From Pyrrhoderma lamaoense (Eukaryota > Basidiomycota > Agaricomycetes > Hymenochaetales > Hymenochaetaceae): 64,000 nucleotides of DNA. The stretch's first letter is position 1. Each line of letters starts with the position of its first letter. The stretch covers positions 744,001 through 808,000 of the forward strand of contig NBAZ01000004.1 in NCBI GenBank assembly GCA_002794735.1, in the 5' to 3' direction. A program made the position numbers and the translations under genes. The notes beneath the pieces are model-generated. The model made no database searches and was not told the origin of the DNA. It was given only the letters and a program-made list of their open reading frames with translations. Below, in pieces: positions 36,177-47,937 of the stretch.

Positions 36177-36566
36177 AGTAGTCTATGTATAAACCGCTGC
36201 ACGAGGAGTGGTATCACCTTAGACTTTAAAGCATGTAAGTAATCTCCACGGAAGATAAAAAACCAGAGAATGTGTTTTAGAAGTTTAAGGAACTCTGGAT
36301 TACGATGAGCACATGAGGATCTAGGACACGGTCGTCACCACGGTGAGAGAGCGGCGCGTCTCTTTCCTCTTTTCTTCCATATCGTCCTCAAAGATCGAAT
36401 CGTTCGACATCCTCTTTTAATAATGTCTTAGCAATTTCTTTATTTTTTGTATTTTTTTCCCCAATTATTTTGCTCGTTTAAAATAGTACAACTATGTCTT
36501 ACACAAACATTTCAAATATTACAAATAAAAAAAGAGTGGAGTTTTACATCTGTCTGTTTCTTCATC
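36177..36566. other. Nem1 promoter / Hsp31-like 3' region
   Basis: No coding frame is supported. It holds the presumed Nem1 promoter and the 3' UTR of the DJ-1-like gene. Confidence 0.4.
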
Positions 36567-37505
36567 CTATGCCTTAAGTTTCTCCAAAATGGCCTTGCCG
36601 AGGGGACCTGCCGATGCGGGGTTTTGCCCAGTCAAGAGATTTCCAGACACAACAACTTTGGGCTACAAATTAATGTATGATGATTAGATGACCTGATTTC
36701 ATATGAAAAAATGCAAGTAAGAAATACATACAGCCCAAGGGTCCGAACGAACGTATTTCCCTCGAGCTCTTTGATTCTGGTTTCTAAAAGGAAAGGAACA
36801 TCCTTGAAAAAGAGAAATTCGGTTTCGTGTTAGAAGATTAAGTGTTAAAAAAGGAAAGTAGAAACATGCGCTTACCGCTACTTTTCCAGCTTGCTCTTCT
36901 TCTACATTGGAAAATCCGGTGGCTTCCTTGCCCTCAAAAATTGATTTACCATCTGCTCCTTTGACACCTACGAGCGCACTAAGATACAAGTATTAGACAC
37001 TTGCATGTGGAATTCAGAAAACTCAGAAAGTAAGACTGACGCAGGCCCATGACAGACGGCAGATACGATTTTATTATTTTTGTAAAATTCGGATGCAAGT
37101 TTGATGTTAAGGGGATCCGTAGCGAGATCGAGGACGGGGCCATGTCCTCCGACGTAGAAGATGGCAACGTAATCGGATTCATTGACATCGGCGAGGCGCT
37201 TGGCAGAGGCCAATTTATCCTTAACAACATTGTCTGCCAAGAAAGCTACGCTCTCATCATCTTTGAATAATTGGACGCTGCTCTGGTCGACGGGCGGATT
37301 TGGACCGTTTGGAGAAGCAAAGTCGATCTCGAAATCTTTGGAAAGGACGTAATATGGGTGAGCAGCTTCGGGAAGGTACCACCCCTGATTAAGCCAAATA
37401 TTATTAGAACTTTGTGCAAAGCACGCTGCCTTTAGCAACTTACTGTCTGATGCCGGTGAGAGTCTTGTCACAGGAGGTGAAAACAAAGAGAATCTTTGGA
37501 GCCAT
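36567..37505 (-). CDS. DJ-1/ThiJ/PfpI family protein, Hsp31-like
   Basis: A class I amidotransferase-like protein. Relatives such as yeast Hsp31 act as glutathione-independent glyoxalase III or protein chaperones in stress. MAPKILFVFTSCDKTLTG opens at 37505. Next come GWYLPEAAHPYYVL, whose Glu is the expected catalytic acid, and DYVAIFYVGGHGPVLDLA. SAVCHGPA holds the nucleophilic Cys and the following His. Later exons give FEGKEATGFSNVEEEQAGK, IKELEGKYVRSDPWA and VSGNLLTGQNPASAGPLG, ending ILEKLKA at TAG 36567. Five or six introns are in phase. It is divergent with the AlaX-type gene. Confidence 0.88.
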
Positions 37506-37827
37506 TTGGGTTGCTGAAAGAGTTATGGTTGTCAGATACTTTGAGCCTAAGGGGTGGAGAACCTCTTTTTGCGTGTGAGCAGGACGATTTATATATCCAT
37601 TCAATGGATTCATGAGATTTCCTAACTCGGTATCTTACTATCCATCATGTTCTATCATGGCTTAGCATATGCATGTGTGGTGATGCAAATGTGCAATGTG
37701 CGTCATAGTCCAAAGCCACCCGCTTACTCAGGTCCATGGTCGTCGATCTGTCGATCGATTTAAACCATATGGTATCGGTTATCGGTTAACCAATCCACTA
37801 GTACTGCTTACGACTTGCTACATACTC
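37506..37827. promoter_or_regulatory. Divergent promoter between Hsp31-like and AlaX-type genes
   Basis: About 320 bases between two divergent starts. A palindromic CGATCGATTTAAACC-like segment is near 37750-37765. No proven site is claimed. Confidence 0.4.
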
Positions 37828-39534
37828 ATGTCTGCTGTTGCTGTTCTCTTGCCATCTGCCCCAGTCACTCCTCCCGACTACCATAGAATCATTTCAGATT
37901 CCTTAAAAATACCAAATGACAAGTCTCTACCTATTCCAGTCGGCCTACTCGCTTGCCAACGTCCGTTTTCTTAAGCATATCTCTACTCAAGTCTGGCTCT
38001 AGATTGACTCATATCATGTGTAGGCGACCCACTGCTTAAGGAGCTGACTTCAACAGTTATAAGCTGCATCGAACACCAGCCAGAGAAGACCCAGTCTGGA
38101 AACAACAAGAAAAAATCTGCACAGCCAACAGATAATATTTTTGAAGTTATACTACATGATACAGTCTTATTTCCTGAAGGGGGTGGACAGCCTTCAGATA
38201 TCGGATTATTGAGAACTACGACTCAGATAGAATACGAAGTTACTGAGGTTAAACGACGCGGTGGACATGCTATCCACTTTGTAAAGGCAAAAGACGGACA
38301 AGTGCCTGGCTTAGAAGTCGGTTCCTCTGTTATTGTTGCCCTGGGTGATGCAGGATATATGCGCAGATTAGATCATGTATGTCAACCCAAGTTCTACTTT
38401 CATTAACTTTAACATAATCACTCATCTATCGTCTAGATGTGTATGCATACCTCCCAGCATCTTCTATCGGCTTTACTAGAGACTCACTTGAACCTACCCA
38501 CACTTTCTTGGGCACTCACATCTTATCCCACACCTTCGTACGTAGAACTCCCACGCTCACTAACGGCCGAAGAGATCCAGCAGATACAGTCGCTAGCACA
38601 TATGCTTGCATATGAGGGCAGGAAGGTTTATGTCGAAGTAGAGCCCTTAGGAGAAGAAAACAGACCTGGTGTAGCTACTCATGAATCTGGGCGCTCAGTG
38701 GGGAAAGCTCTTCCAAGCGATTATACTGGAGGAGTTAAACGTACAGTCACCATTGAGGGTGTGGATAAGAATCCGTAAGCTTCTCATTTGTCAAATAATA
38801 TATATGTCTTTTATTAACAAGACCTGCTAAAGATGCTGCGGTACTCACCTCCCATCTCTCCATAATCTCCAACTTTTTCTTTTACCTCAAACAGAATCAA
38901 TGTCAAGAGGCAATTCTTCTACTTCCCGATTATTCTTTTTGTGTGGACCTCGTTTACATGCGCATCTCGCCGTTTCACATTCTTTACTTACAGAAACAGC
39001 TGGTCTGATGTCTTGTGGTGGACCACAAGTCCCTGCACGTGTATCCCAGGTGATTGAAGAACGTCGTAAAGCAGATAAAAGGGTGGAAGATCTAGAGATT
39101 GAACTTGCTCGATCTGTAGGTAGTGGTCTTGCTTCTGAGATGCTCAAGGACCTTCCCGGGTTAGAAACCGAGAAGAAACCGTATGTGAAACATTATCACC
39201 GAACGGACGATCCTTCTCGTGCTCTCACTTTCCTACAATCCATCACATCTTCTTTCTTGTCTTCCTTGCCTTCAGGGAATAGTGAAGTGACTTCACCGTA
39301 TATTTTAATACTTACATCGTCTGGTGCAGCTCAAACGAGCACGAGCACCACGTCCGTTCTAGTACTTTCTTCGGATGACGCTCGGACAAAGACTGTCGGT
39401 GATGCATTGAAATCGAAGCTCGGTGTCAAAGGTGGGGGCGTGGTGTACGCTGGAGTGGGAAATGGACGGGGGTTTGGAAAGAGACAAAGGAGAATGTCTT
39501 GGTTGAAGAGATCTTGCAGAATCTGTCATCATAG
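37828..39534 (+). CDS. Alanyl-tRNA editing protein (AlaX/AARSD1 type), 3' end frameshifted
   Basis: A freestanding editing domain that removes Ser or Gly mischarged on tRNA-Ala. The ATG at 37828 starts MSAVAVLLPSAPVTPP. PVGLLACQR joins DPLLKEL across an intron. The barrel has PEGGGQPSDIG; the SAD domain has DHMCMHTSQHLLSALLE (HxxxH zinc ligands) and CCGTHLPSLHNLQLF (CxxxH ligands), as required for activity. A C-terminal helical and glycine-rich domain follows. The continuing frame runs to 39634, but the family-like C-terminus (RWSGKW, then VEEIL) lies in the next frame after the G run 39434-39438, ending at TAG 39532-39534. One G appears to be missing; the span given assumes this. Confidence 0.85.
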
Positions 39535-39958
39535 TAGAGTGAGCTGTAAACAAAGGGAATATAGTTATATTACATATATGTATACTATACAAGGGAAAGG
39601 GTGTGTGAATGAACCACGATATGAAAAAGAGTGAGATGGTGAGATGTTTGCCATGTATGCGATGTCATAAACTAAGGAAATGAAAAAAGGAAAACTGTGT
39701 AAAGGACTTTTTGCAGCGGAAAAAGACAAAAAAAATATGGCGGATTGTAAAAGAAGATGAGGGGAAACACAACATGTTATTAGATCGTACATGATACACA
39801 AAGGATCTGATCGTTGATTGTTTGGTGACTGTTGAATTAGAATAAATAGAAAAAAGACATTGCAATTTATAATCATAAATTCGATGAGAGAGTGAGAGTA
39901 GAAAAAGAACGAAGAAGATTCTATGACGAGTCGAGTGATATTTAGGAAGAAAGTTGAT
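39535..39958. other. Convergent 3' region of the AlaX-type and RING genes
   Basis: A/G-rich on the + strand, with no believable gene. The apparent ORF 39565-39996 on the minus strand is Phe/Ile/Ser low-complexity. Confidence 0.4.
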
Positions 39959-41224
39959 CTAAAGCCTTGGAGACTTGATTCCAAGCCCGGCCTCAACGCT
40001 ATCTACACTTTCGGTCGAGTTGCCATCTGAGCGGTCGTCTTCTACCACAAATGCACCAGGAATGGGGGATCTGCTTCTTCATCTTATTTACAAAGACGTA
40101 AAAAAGGCGAACAGATATCGTTAACATTCGATTTATCCAAGGCTTTGATAGAGAAGATTTACCGGCGTGATTAGGTCCAGGATGATAGTTTCGAGGTGAT
40201 TGGTGCATAGATAAATCGTCATAAGATTCCTCTTCAGCCAAAAACCTTTCTAAGAAGGCTTGAAACCGTCCTAACACTTCCGGCCCCACTTCTTCTTGGT
40301 CATTTGTGGGTATATGTTGTTGATAATCTCTATCACTTTCGTCTTCAGGGACTTCCGTGTTGCTATTCCTTGTTGATGCAAACTCCCCTCGTCTTACCCA
40401 TAGAGGCCAAGCCTCATCATACTCGGGTTCACTTTCTGTAAATTCCATGTCACTGGGCATCATATCTTCTGAGAACCCGTCCTCCTCATCGTCATCAGGA
40501 ATATACTCCCCACCATCCGAAGATTCGTTCATTTCCTCATCCAGATTGGTGAACGAGAAGAATTCCTGTCTGCATGCAGGACAACTTCCGTGCTAGTTAA
40601 ACGCGAATCCGTGTCAATGTAGATGGCGAGTATCCGAGCTTGGGATTTACTTACAGAAGACTCCACCCATTCAGCCAAGCTAGATTTTATTCAATGGTCA
40701 TCAGAAACTTGAAGGTATATCGACAAAAAGAAGTAGTGTACATACTCTCTCCTACAGAACACATGCCCACATACAGGAAGCTGGACGATACCAGTCCCGC
40801 ACGTAGAACTTCAGACGACGGCCCTGCGTGGTGACCAAGTTCTTTTCTCATTGAAGCCTTATGCTCTTCAATGATGTCTTGATAGGGCATGAGGCAGATT
40901 GCACAGCAATCAATGGCAGGATCTGAGGGTTCATAGTCCGGAATGCCCTCCAACATTCTCTTACAGTCGAGACTATGAAACAGTAGGAATCAGCGCGTTA
41001 TTTTTCATGACGAAGTCTACGGAAGATATTCACATCTCATTCTGGCGTAAATTTTCAAGTTGAGCCGTGCGCTCATCATATTGTCTGTTGAAAATGTCTT
41101 GAATTATACTAATGACACCGTCACTGTGATAAATCTCAGTTTGGTCAGATGATCATTCCGAGAAATAGACTCACTTATAGTATTCTCCCGTGTACTGATC
41201 TGTGCTTGTTTCCCGGTATGACAT
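39959..41224 (-). CDS. RING-finger protein, probable E3 ubiquitin ligase
   Basis: MSYRETSTDQYTGEYY opens at 41224, followed by an exon coding IIQDIFNRQYDERTAQLEN and one with RMLEGIPDYEPSDPAIDC. The RING is CAIC, then LPVCGHVFCR, then WVESS and HGSCPACRQEF, spread over three exons; the spacing between the first and second ligand pairs is long. A large acidic disordered tail follows (GEYIPDDDEEDGFSEDM and onward). The last exon as written stops early at 40042. If the G run 40064-40068 lacks one base, the frame continues to a more protein-like end at TAG 39959. The target is unknown, and the protein lacks membrane segments. Confidence 0.72.
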
Positions 41225-42051
41225 TCTCAGATGTGGATGTATTTGAAGTGGGTATTCTGAACCACAAACAGTAATGAGTAATTAGCAAGTTGCACTAGTA
41301 AAGTTAGGATAGGCACCGATTTCTAATTTCTGAACACAACAACGTCACGTGATTTCGAAACGCGTCTGAGTTACGCTTCGTGATTTGATGAAAGCTTTAG
41401 AATCCAGCAATTTAGCCAGAAAAGAGAAAGACAGTATTCTAAAGTTACCCAACGTAAATAACAACGTCCAGCGTTTTGATTAACTGCGTAAGACTCGTTA
41501 TGAGAACAGTAATGTATTAATTATGTAAACACTACTATTCACACACAATAGCTAGCTGAAACAGAAGTGTTTTGCTAGTAGATTAAGTTATAAGTAAATA
41601 TATGTAGACGATAATAATGAGATACAGATATGGAGGGCTGAAGGTCATCCTTATATACACGATTGAGATGTTATTAATAGATACATTACAAGCCATAACG
41701 AACAAATGAGTCATACCTAGTACTTATATTATATGAGTCATATGAGAAAAAAAGACTTGATAGAGTTATATGAATTAAACCGTGATCAAAGCACAGTCAG
41801 AGGCACAATATCCGTAGCTCCTCGATTAAGACTATGCTGAAAGTATACACTTGTATCACAAGCGTAGTTTCCGTAGTATATGACTTGTTCTGAGTTGAAG
41901 CTTGTACATATACGCTAGGTTAAGGCACAGTATATTATATGGAATTGGTTCAGATTTATGAAAAGAGAAAAAACAAGTTTACAAATAAAAGCAACTTCTA
42001 AAGCCATGAAACGAGAAAACAGCTACTTTCTTTCTATAGCCTGCTCGATAC
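41225..42051. other. AT-rich intergenic region
   Basis: No gene is recognised. The sequence is strongly AT-rich with many short TATAT/ATATG runs. It presumably carries the RING-gene promoter and the 3' UTR of the membrane-protein gene. Confidence 0.45.
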
Positions 42052-44217
42052 TCATGGAAACAGTAAAGTTTCTAAGCTCATCATTTGTCTGAGCACCGAA
42101 CATGGTGGACTAGAAGGTAGAGGAATACCGCAAGATTGTCTGTAGTTCCATGCATCCGCTACAATTGCATCCACCTGATCTAATGCCGTAGAATGCGTTT
42201 CATACCGCTGCTTCGTCGATATTAACCCTGACCCTGGTGGCGTACACGATCTCTCATCAAGTCTTTTCCTTGTTAGAGAGGTTGTAGACGAATTATGTAG
42301 GTACTTATGAGGGGAGATTCCTTGTCTATCCGTTCTGCCAGGTTTCGGGCTGCGAAGTCCCTAGCAGGTGAACGTTTTGATATCAGTTTGTTACGGGTCT
42401 GACGGGGGCTCGTTGATTGTCTTTTTGCTGCCTCAGGATATGCTATGGGTTGCATGTTACTTGCACAAGAGTCTAGCCCCGATTCTAATGAACCAGCTAA
42501 ACGAGATCTCGAACCAAAAAATAATTCCTGATCCAGGCGTGGAGAACTGATCTGAGGGGGACTAGCTGGAAGTGAGAGAACGCTCCGGTTTCGTCTTGAA
42601 GGTGAACAAATCAATTCGTCATCAGAATCTTGCGTTATCATTTCAAATTGTGTCTTTCAGTCGACCTGTATCTACGTATGGGAATGGGTGTGAATCTATC
42701 CACTGTTTCAGAGTCATGGTCTCTCAGAGGGGTGGAGTAAGTCCGTGCTCCCTTCAGCTTTGGTCTGACGGCATTCCCACACCCAGGGTCTTTGAGCTGA
42801 TATACCCGTCCTAAGGCTCTGTTTTTGGAGGTGTCCGAGGTAGCTCTTGTGATAGAGTAAAATCCGAGATAGCGCGACCGTGCCCAGAAGAATTTTGCTG
42901 TCTAACACGCATAGATGAGCAAGACGCAAAAGTGTTGGGATAATTCATAACTTCAATGAAATCATTGCTCAGTAGGTTGCCTTCCTCAAGTTCAGGGGTC
43001 TTTCCACGGCTCTTGTGACTTCTTAATATCTGACTCCTCGTTCCAAACTTGGAGCCGGATAGCAAAAAAAACTTGTCTACAAGACGTCTACGTATAGACC
43101 CTTGACGTCTTTTTCGTGCGTCTTCATAGTCCTCATCATCTTCATCAGACGTCGCCACGGAGCTAAACTCAGTTGGGGCGTTAGGGGACAGTACATCTCC
43201 GCAAGGCGTAGCTGTGACACTCCACACAGGTGTTACGTTTGTCTCTTCCAAGATTGCAGATATCTGGTCTGGTTCGTGAGAGCTCGTAATTTGTTCAACA
43301 TTGGATGTTCTGAGGGCAGTTTTCTCATGTGTGGGAGTTGTATTTATTGGTGAGCGTAATAATGAAGCGAGTTTAGAGCATGACCAGCCAAGATAGTCTC
43401 TTTGAGGTCGAGATATATAGCTATCGTTCATACTTGTTTTTTCATGAGAATAAGACGAGTCAGATGCTCCATCCATTCTTTCTGGTGCCTCAAGTACACA
43501 GTCAATGACTTCCTTCTGGAAGGTAAGCCTTGATTGATTTTCGTCCGTCGTATCTGCAGGGGAGAACTTATCCTCTGTAACAGCCCCATAGCGGGGACCC
43601 GGAATACAGATAGCAGAAAACCTTTTCCTCCAGTAACCATATGCCCACCAACCACATAAGGCACCTAATAAAATACCAAAAACACCAATGAGTGGTAGAT
43701 ATAATAATGTGTTAGTTGGTTGATGGTAGGCAGTGATTGCATGACCATGCCGTTGGCTTGAGAGTGGGGGAAGAGCGGTTATAGATATGAATACACTTGG
43801 TGTGTGATTGCTCACAATACTAGTATCCACTGTTGATGATGATGACATATCTGAGCTTTGAGGAGCATACGTATCCGAGGCTTTCCCATCTGAGAATGTC
43901 TGGCTTGTTTGAAATATTAAGTGTGAGTCTAATGGGCTTATTGCCTGGGGTAAAGGTGTTGGAATTGTATCTACAAAGATTGTTTCCGCAGCAGTAGACG
44001 TAGCTGTTGTGAGAGGATAAGGCCACCAGAAATCAAAACTTGATGTTGAAGGAGCAGGATCTTGTCGAACAAAAAGCTTCTGCTGCATCATATGTCTGAG
44101 ACCCTCCTTGTTCAACGCATAAGTAGACTGCTGACTAGAATTTACAACAATAATTATTAGAAGGGTGTTCGACACCGATCGCAAGCGGTTCCATATAGTA
44201 GGTCCAATAGAATACAT
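42052..44217 (-). CDS. Single-pass membrane protein with long disordered tail, unknown
   Basis: Not assigned to a family. The first exon opens at 44217 with a possible signal/anchor (VSNTLLIIIVVNSS). A Ser/Thr/Pro-rich, probably glycosylated ectodomain follows, then one TM segment (LLYLPLIGVFGILLGALCGW) and a basic stop-transfer (YWRKRF). The cytoplasmic tail is long and Ser/Asp/Glu-rich. The ORF stops at 42811, yet protein-like sequence continues in other frames: GRVYQLKDPGCGNAV, RTYSTPLRDHDSETVDRF, then LICSPSRRNRSVLSLPASPP, then RLDERSCTPPGSGLI to TGA 42052. One junction fits a 47-nt intron (42615-42661). Two others need a missing base near 42815 and in the G run 42311-42314. The layout resembles fungal stress sensors, but that is only a guess. 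Confidence 0.6.
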
Positions 44218-44285
44218 AAGTTACTATGCGTCAACCAGCGACAGACTACAGTTCAGAAAGGTATGACTCTCCTTTTGAGGGAAAT

Positions 44286-45230
44286 TCAGAGAGGGAGGGT
44301 GTAACTTGGGACGAGATTAATTGTCCCTATTCGAAGTTCCGCACCAAGAGCAGATAAATCTGCGTGTGGCTTATCAAAGGAAAGTCCTGCTGCTATGAAA
44401 GTCGAACGGCGGATTAAGTATGAAGATGGAGAGTAAGATGGACCAGTTACGGCAGAACGCCTTGTATGTCTCCAAAATGTTTTGGGACGAACTGCATAAG
44501 AGTCAGATATGTGTATTGTCAATAATGCTGCTGAAGCTCACACAAAGGAGGCGGAGGGCGAGGTAAGCCCCCTGATGAGTAGTATGTACTTCAACGAGTT
44601 TGGGAGAGGATGGATAGCAGAAAGGTCTGAATGACTTGGTATAAGAAGTTATTTCTGCTTCAATCTCCTCTTCGTCTGACACCTCCGACGAAGTTTCGTC
44701 ACTCTCGGGTTGGGGTTTCCTCCTGGACTTCTTGCTACGACGAGATCCCGGTGCACGAAAGGTATTTTGGGGTGGAGAGAGTAGACCATTATTGGTGGAA
44801 AGTACATTCGCATTTGAAGACGGGCTAGAGGGAGAGGCTGACAAAACTTGGGGCTGGAGAAGGCAGGACGGATTGTATTTACAGTGATGTGAGCAGAGAG
44901 TGTCGAGGGCTGGGACGAAAGGATGGTCAAGTCAGCCATTGTTATGAGATAATGAGAGTGTAATGTTATAAAACAAAGGGTGAAAGTAGTAACAATAATA
45001 TGTGGTAACTAATGCGTGTAGCAGTCAGTAGCAAGCCCGATTAATACAACTCGACTGAAACAGTGACAGAGTAAGAAAGAGCAGCTTACATAACCCCAAA
45101 CTCGGCTTCCCTGCCAAAGCCGATATTTATCCGGAATCAATAGCCGGGAAAGAGCCGTGTCCATCGGTACCGGCGTCCGAACGGCTCTTCCTCCACATTT
45201 GGCTAAGCCAAGGTCGTCGTCCATGTGCAT
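44286..45230 (-). CDS. Hypothetical protein with acidic Ser-rich centre
   Basis: Not recognised. MHMDDDLGLAKCGGRAV starts at 45230, the first true ATG in the frame. Exon 1 ends LWQGSRVWGY. An in-phase intron of about 220 nt leads to PQVLSASPSSPSSNANVL, then RRSKKSRRKPQPESDETSSE with a poly-acidic patch. A final exon of about 80 residues (RPKTFWRHTRRSAVTG onward) ends YTLPL at TGA 44286. There is no membrane segment or signal peptide. The basic patch next to an acidic patch suggests a nuclear or scaffold protein. The start lies only 165 bases from the divergent MFS gene. Confidence 0.6.
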
Positions 45231-45395
45231 TCTGATTGCTTTCCCCAGATGATCGAGTTCTGGAGAAAAATACCGATTGTCTTCCACATACAGATTTTAG
45301 GTGTAATAACACGTCTGGATCCTAGTTTTTCCGGCTATTCCATTATAAATAATGGACACTCATCCCAGGTTTGTTCCTGTCTTTCCAGGTCCATC
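45231..45395. promoter_or_regulatory. Compact divergent promoter, 165 bp
   Basis: Separates the hypothetical minus-strand gene and the MFS transporter. TATAAATAATGG at about 45343-45354 sits some 45 bases before the MFS start and may be a TATA-like element. Sharing of control between the two genes is inference. Confidence 0.4.
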
Positions 45396-47315
45396 ATGTC
45401 TTCCTCTCCAGAACTCACCTCAAAATCTTTGAAGGACGTGGAAGACAGTCAAGTCGACCGAGCTAATGATGTCGACCCCGATGCAGAATTCGGTGGACAT
45501 GAAGCACGAGTCAAGATGGAGAAAAAGCTAGTCCGTAAACTAGATGCTCGTATGTGTATCCTCATCATCATTTATATCCTCAACTATGTGAGCAACAATT
45601 TCTCCGTGTAGATGGCGCTCTGCTAATGTGAAAATGATGTACTAGATCGATAGAAACAATGCTTCGTATGTTACTTGAGCCTATATGCTACTTGAACCTC
45701 TTCATTGAATTATATACATAAATAAAGCGCTGCGAGGTTACGAGGTTTTGAAGATGATCTTCACCTAGAAGGTCAACAGTTTAACACCTTATTGTCCATC
45801 CTGTGAGTGATTTTGTGATAAGCTATCTTGTTTGTTTCTGAAACTATCTATGTCGTGTAGCTATGTGGGATATATCATCATGCAGGTTCCTTCGTAAGTG
45901 ACTGAGTATTTACTTTCTTCTTCACAGCACTCATCAATCCTCCGTAGTAACATGTTCCTCAATTACATCGGGAAACCTTCTATCTATCTTCCAGTGTGCA
46001 TGATTATATGGGGAACTCTGTCCATCTTGACTGGTATCACCCAAAAGTATGCCTTCTCCCGCTTCCGGAACATGATCTTAGCTTACAAACCCCTTCTACT
46101 AGCTTTGTTGGAGCTCTTTTGACTCGGTTTTTCCTCGGCTTCGTTGAAGCTGCGTTCTTCCCAGGTGCATTGTTCTTACTATCAAAATGGTACCGACGAG
46201 ACGAACTCGGACTTCGGACCGCACTGCTGTACTGTGGTAGTTTGCTCAGTAATGGGTTTGGTGCGCTAATTGCCTCTGGAATCCTTGATGGGATGGATGG
46301 TATCCTTGGGCACGCAGCCTGGAGGTTTGTTTTGGTCTTTTCCCGGAACGATCTGACACGCGACTAATACGTTATCTAGATGGCTGTTCTTCATCGAAGG
46401 AGCCTTGACGGTCTTCTTTGCTGTGGTATCAGTCTTTATTCTTCCCGATTTCCCCGCGACTTCGACCTGGTTATCTCCATTGGAACGCCGTCTTGCCGAA
46501 AAACGACTTGTGGAAGATGTTGGAGTTAGTGACAGGGACAGTTCGGATGCGGGGGGTCAGGGCAATGGTTTAGTAATGGCATTTTCGGACTGGAAAGTTT
46601 GGTGGCTGGCACTTGCATTGGCATCAATGGTGGTCTCCTTGAGTTTCAATGCATTCTTCCCAACTCTCACCAAGACATTGGGATACAATAATACCGTAAC
46701 GCTACTATTATGTGCACCTCCCTGGGTCTTTGCCACGCTCTGTGCCTTTGCTGTGACAAGGTATGGTAATCTGGGCTTCGATATTTTAGCTCTGGTTTGC
46801 TAATATCCTTTTAGACACTCCGATGCTACCGAAGAACGATTCTTTCACATCATTGGACCATTGTTTGTCGGAATTATTGGCTTCGTTATTGCCATCTCAA
46901 CGATGAACACAGCAGCCCGATACATTTCTTTGTACGTTTTCTCGCAGTGTATATATATTTTCGTCCTGTTGACAAAAGTTCCAAAAGGTTCTTGATGGCT
47001 TCATCATACTGTGGCTTCATCGTATTTTATGCATGGATTAGTAACTCCATCCCTCGTCCACCAGCAAAACGAGCAGTTGCGATTGCATTTATCAACGCAT
47101 TCTCGCAACTCGGTAACATCGCAGGTTCATACATCTGGCCGACAGGCTGGGGAGATTCGTACCGGAAATCTTATGGTATCTGTATCGCGACTAACGGGTT
47201 AGCGATTGTGATGTGTTTCGTGTTCCGTCAGCATTTGATAAAGTTGAACAAGAAGTTGGAGGAGGAACAGGATGATTCTGGTAAAGGCAAGAAAGGATTT
47301 AGATACTTAATCTAA
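45396..47315 (+). CDS. MFS transporter, Dal5/allantoate permease (anion:cation symporter) family
   Basis: A 12-helix plasma-membrane transporter; relatives take up allantoate, nicotinate, pantothenate or other organic anions. A hydrophilic N-terminus (SSSPELTSKSLKDVEDSQVD) is followed by LDARMCILIIIYILNYIDR, the TM1 motif ending Y-x-D-R. GYIIMQVPSNMFLNYIGKPS, GALLTRFFLGFVEAAFFPGA and LLSKWYRRDELGLR are typical of the ACS family. TM6 is followed by ILPDFPATSTWLSPLERRLA. C-terminal helices include GYNNTVTLLLCAPPW and SYIWPTGWGDSYRKSYGICI. About eight short GT-AG introns are in phase, and the frame is intact to TAA 47313-47315. The substrate is unknown; its neighbour is a lactate dehydrogenase. 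Confidence 0.9.
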
Positions 47316-47937
47316 TACCTGGATACGAATGAAATTTCTATCAGTACTTAATGCCCATTTATTTCTTTTGTTTACGAATGGTCACGTAGAGGAATGTAGA
47401 GTAGTAATGTTAAATGTAGAAATTCTGCTGGCTGAAAAACAATTTATGCGTAGACTTAATTCGGCCGGCCCATGGGGCCCCGCCGTCATCGCCATCATAA
47501 CTGTTAGAAGAAGCTCCATCCGAAAGGGGGGAAGAAGACGTAGGAGGGGAGCGTCAATCAAGGAACGAAACGAGCAAAACAGACGTTAAGGATTTACAAA
47601 CATTTTTATTTTTATTCAACCATACAAATTTACACATGTTTACACTTCCGTCGACAACCGCGTCTCTATATGGTCTTATGTAAAACTCGGAATTTGCTTT
47701 ATGGTCGGGCGGGCTAGGCTAGAGTCAATATACACACTCGGGTCAAGCTGGAAAGAAACGACACTGCCAGAACGATTTTGATATTGGGTTTATAGCTACG
47801 GGTGGTCAAGAGAGAGAGAGGGGTTTCCCATCAACGTTTTGAACAAGGATTCATCTCTCCCTCACTAAAGTTAAACTAACACTCTTCCTTGCTTCTCTCA
47901 ATTTAATTCAAACCGAGCCAGCTAAATTGAGTTCTTC
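47316..47937. other. Intergenic region before the lactate dehydrogenase gene
   Basis: 3' UTR of the MFS gene, then a probable promoter with GA repeats near 47811-47820 and a C/T-rich leader at about 47850-47900. The ORF 47329-47589 is not protein-like. Confidence 0.4.

Noticed and set aside
42714..42929. 71-codon minus-strand ORF next to the membrane-protein stop
   Set aside because: A third-frame shadow; the protein-like continuation is in a different frame.
44649..44939. ORF starting MADLTILSSQPS as a separate or alternative first exon of the 44.3-45.2 kb gene
   Set aside because: It would need a 29-nt intron to reach the next exon in phase. The longer intron from the upstream exon fits without difficulty.
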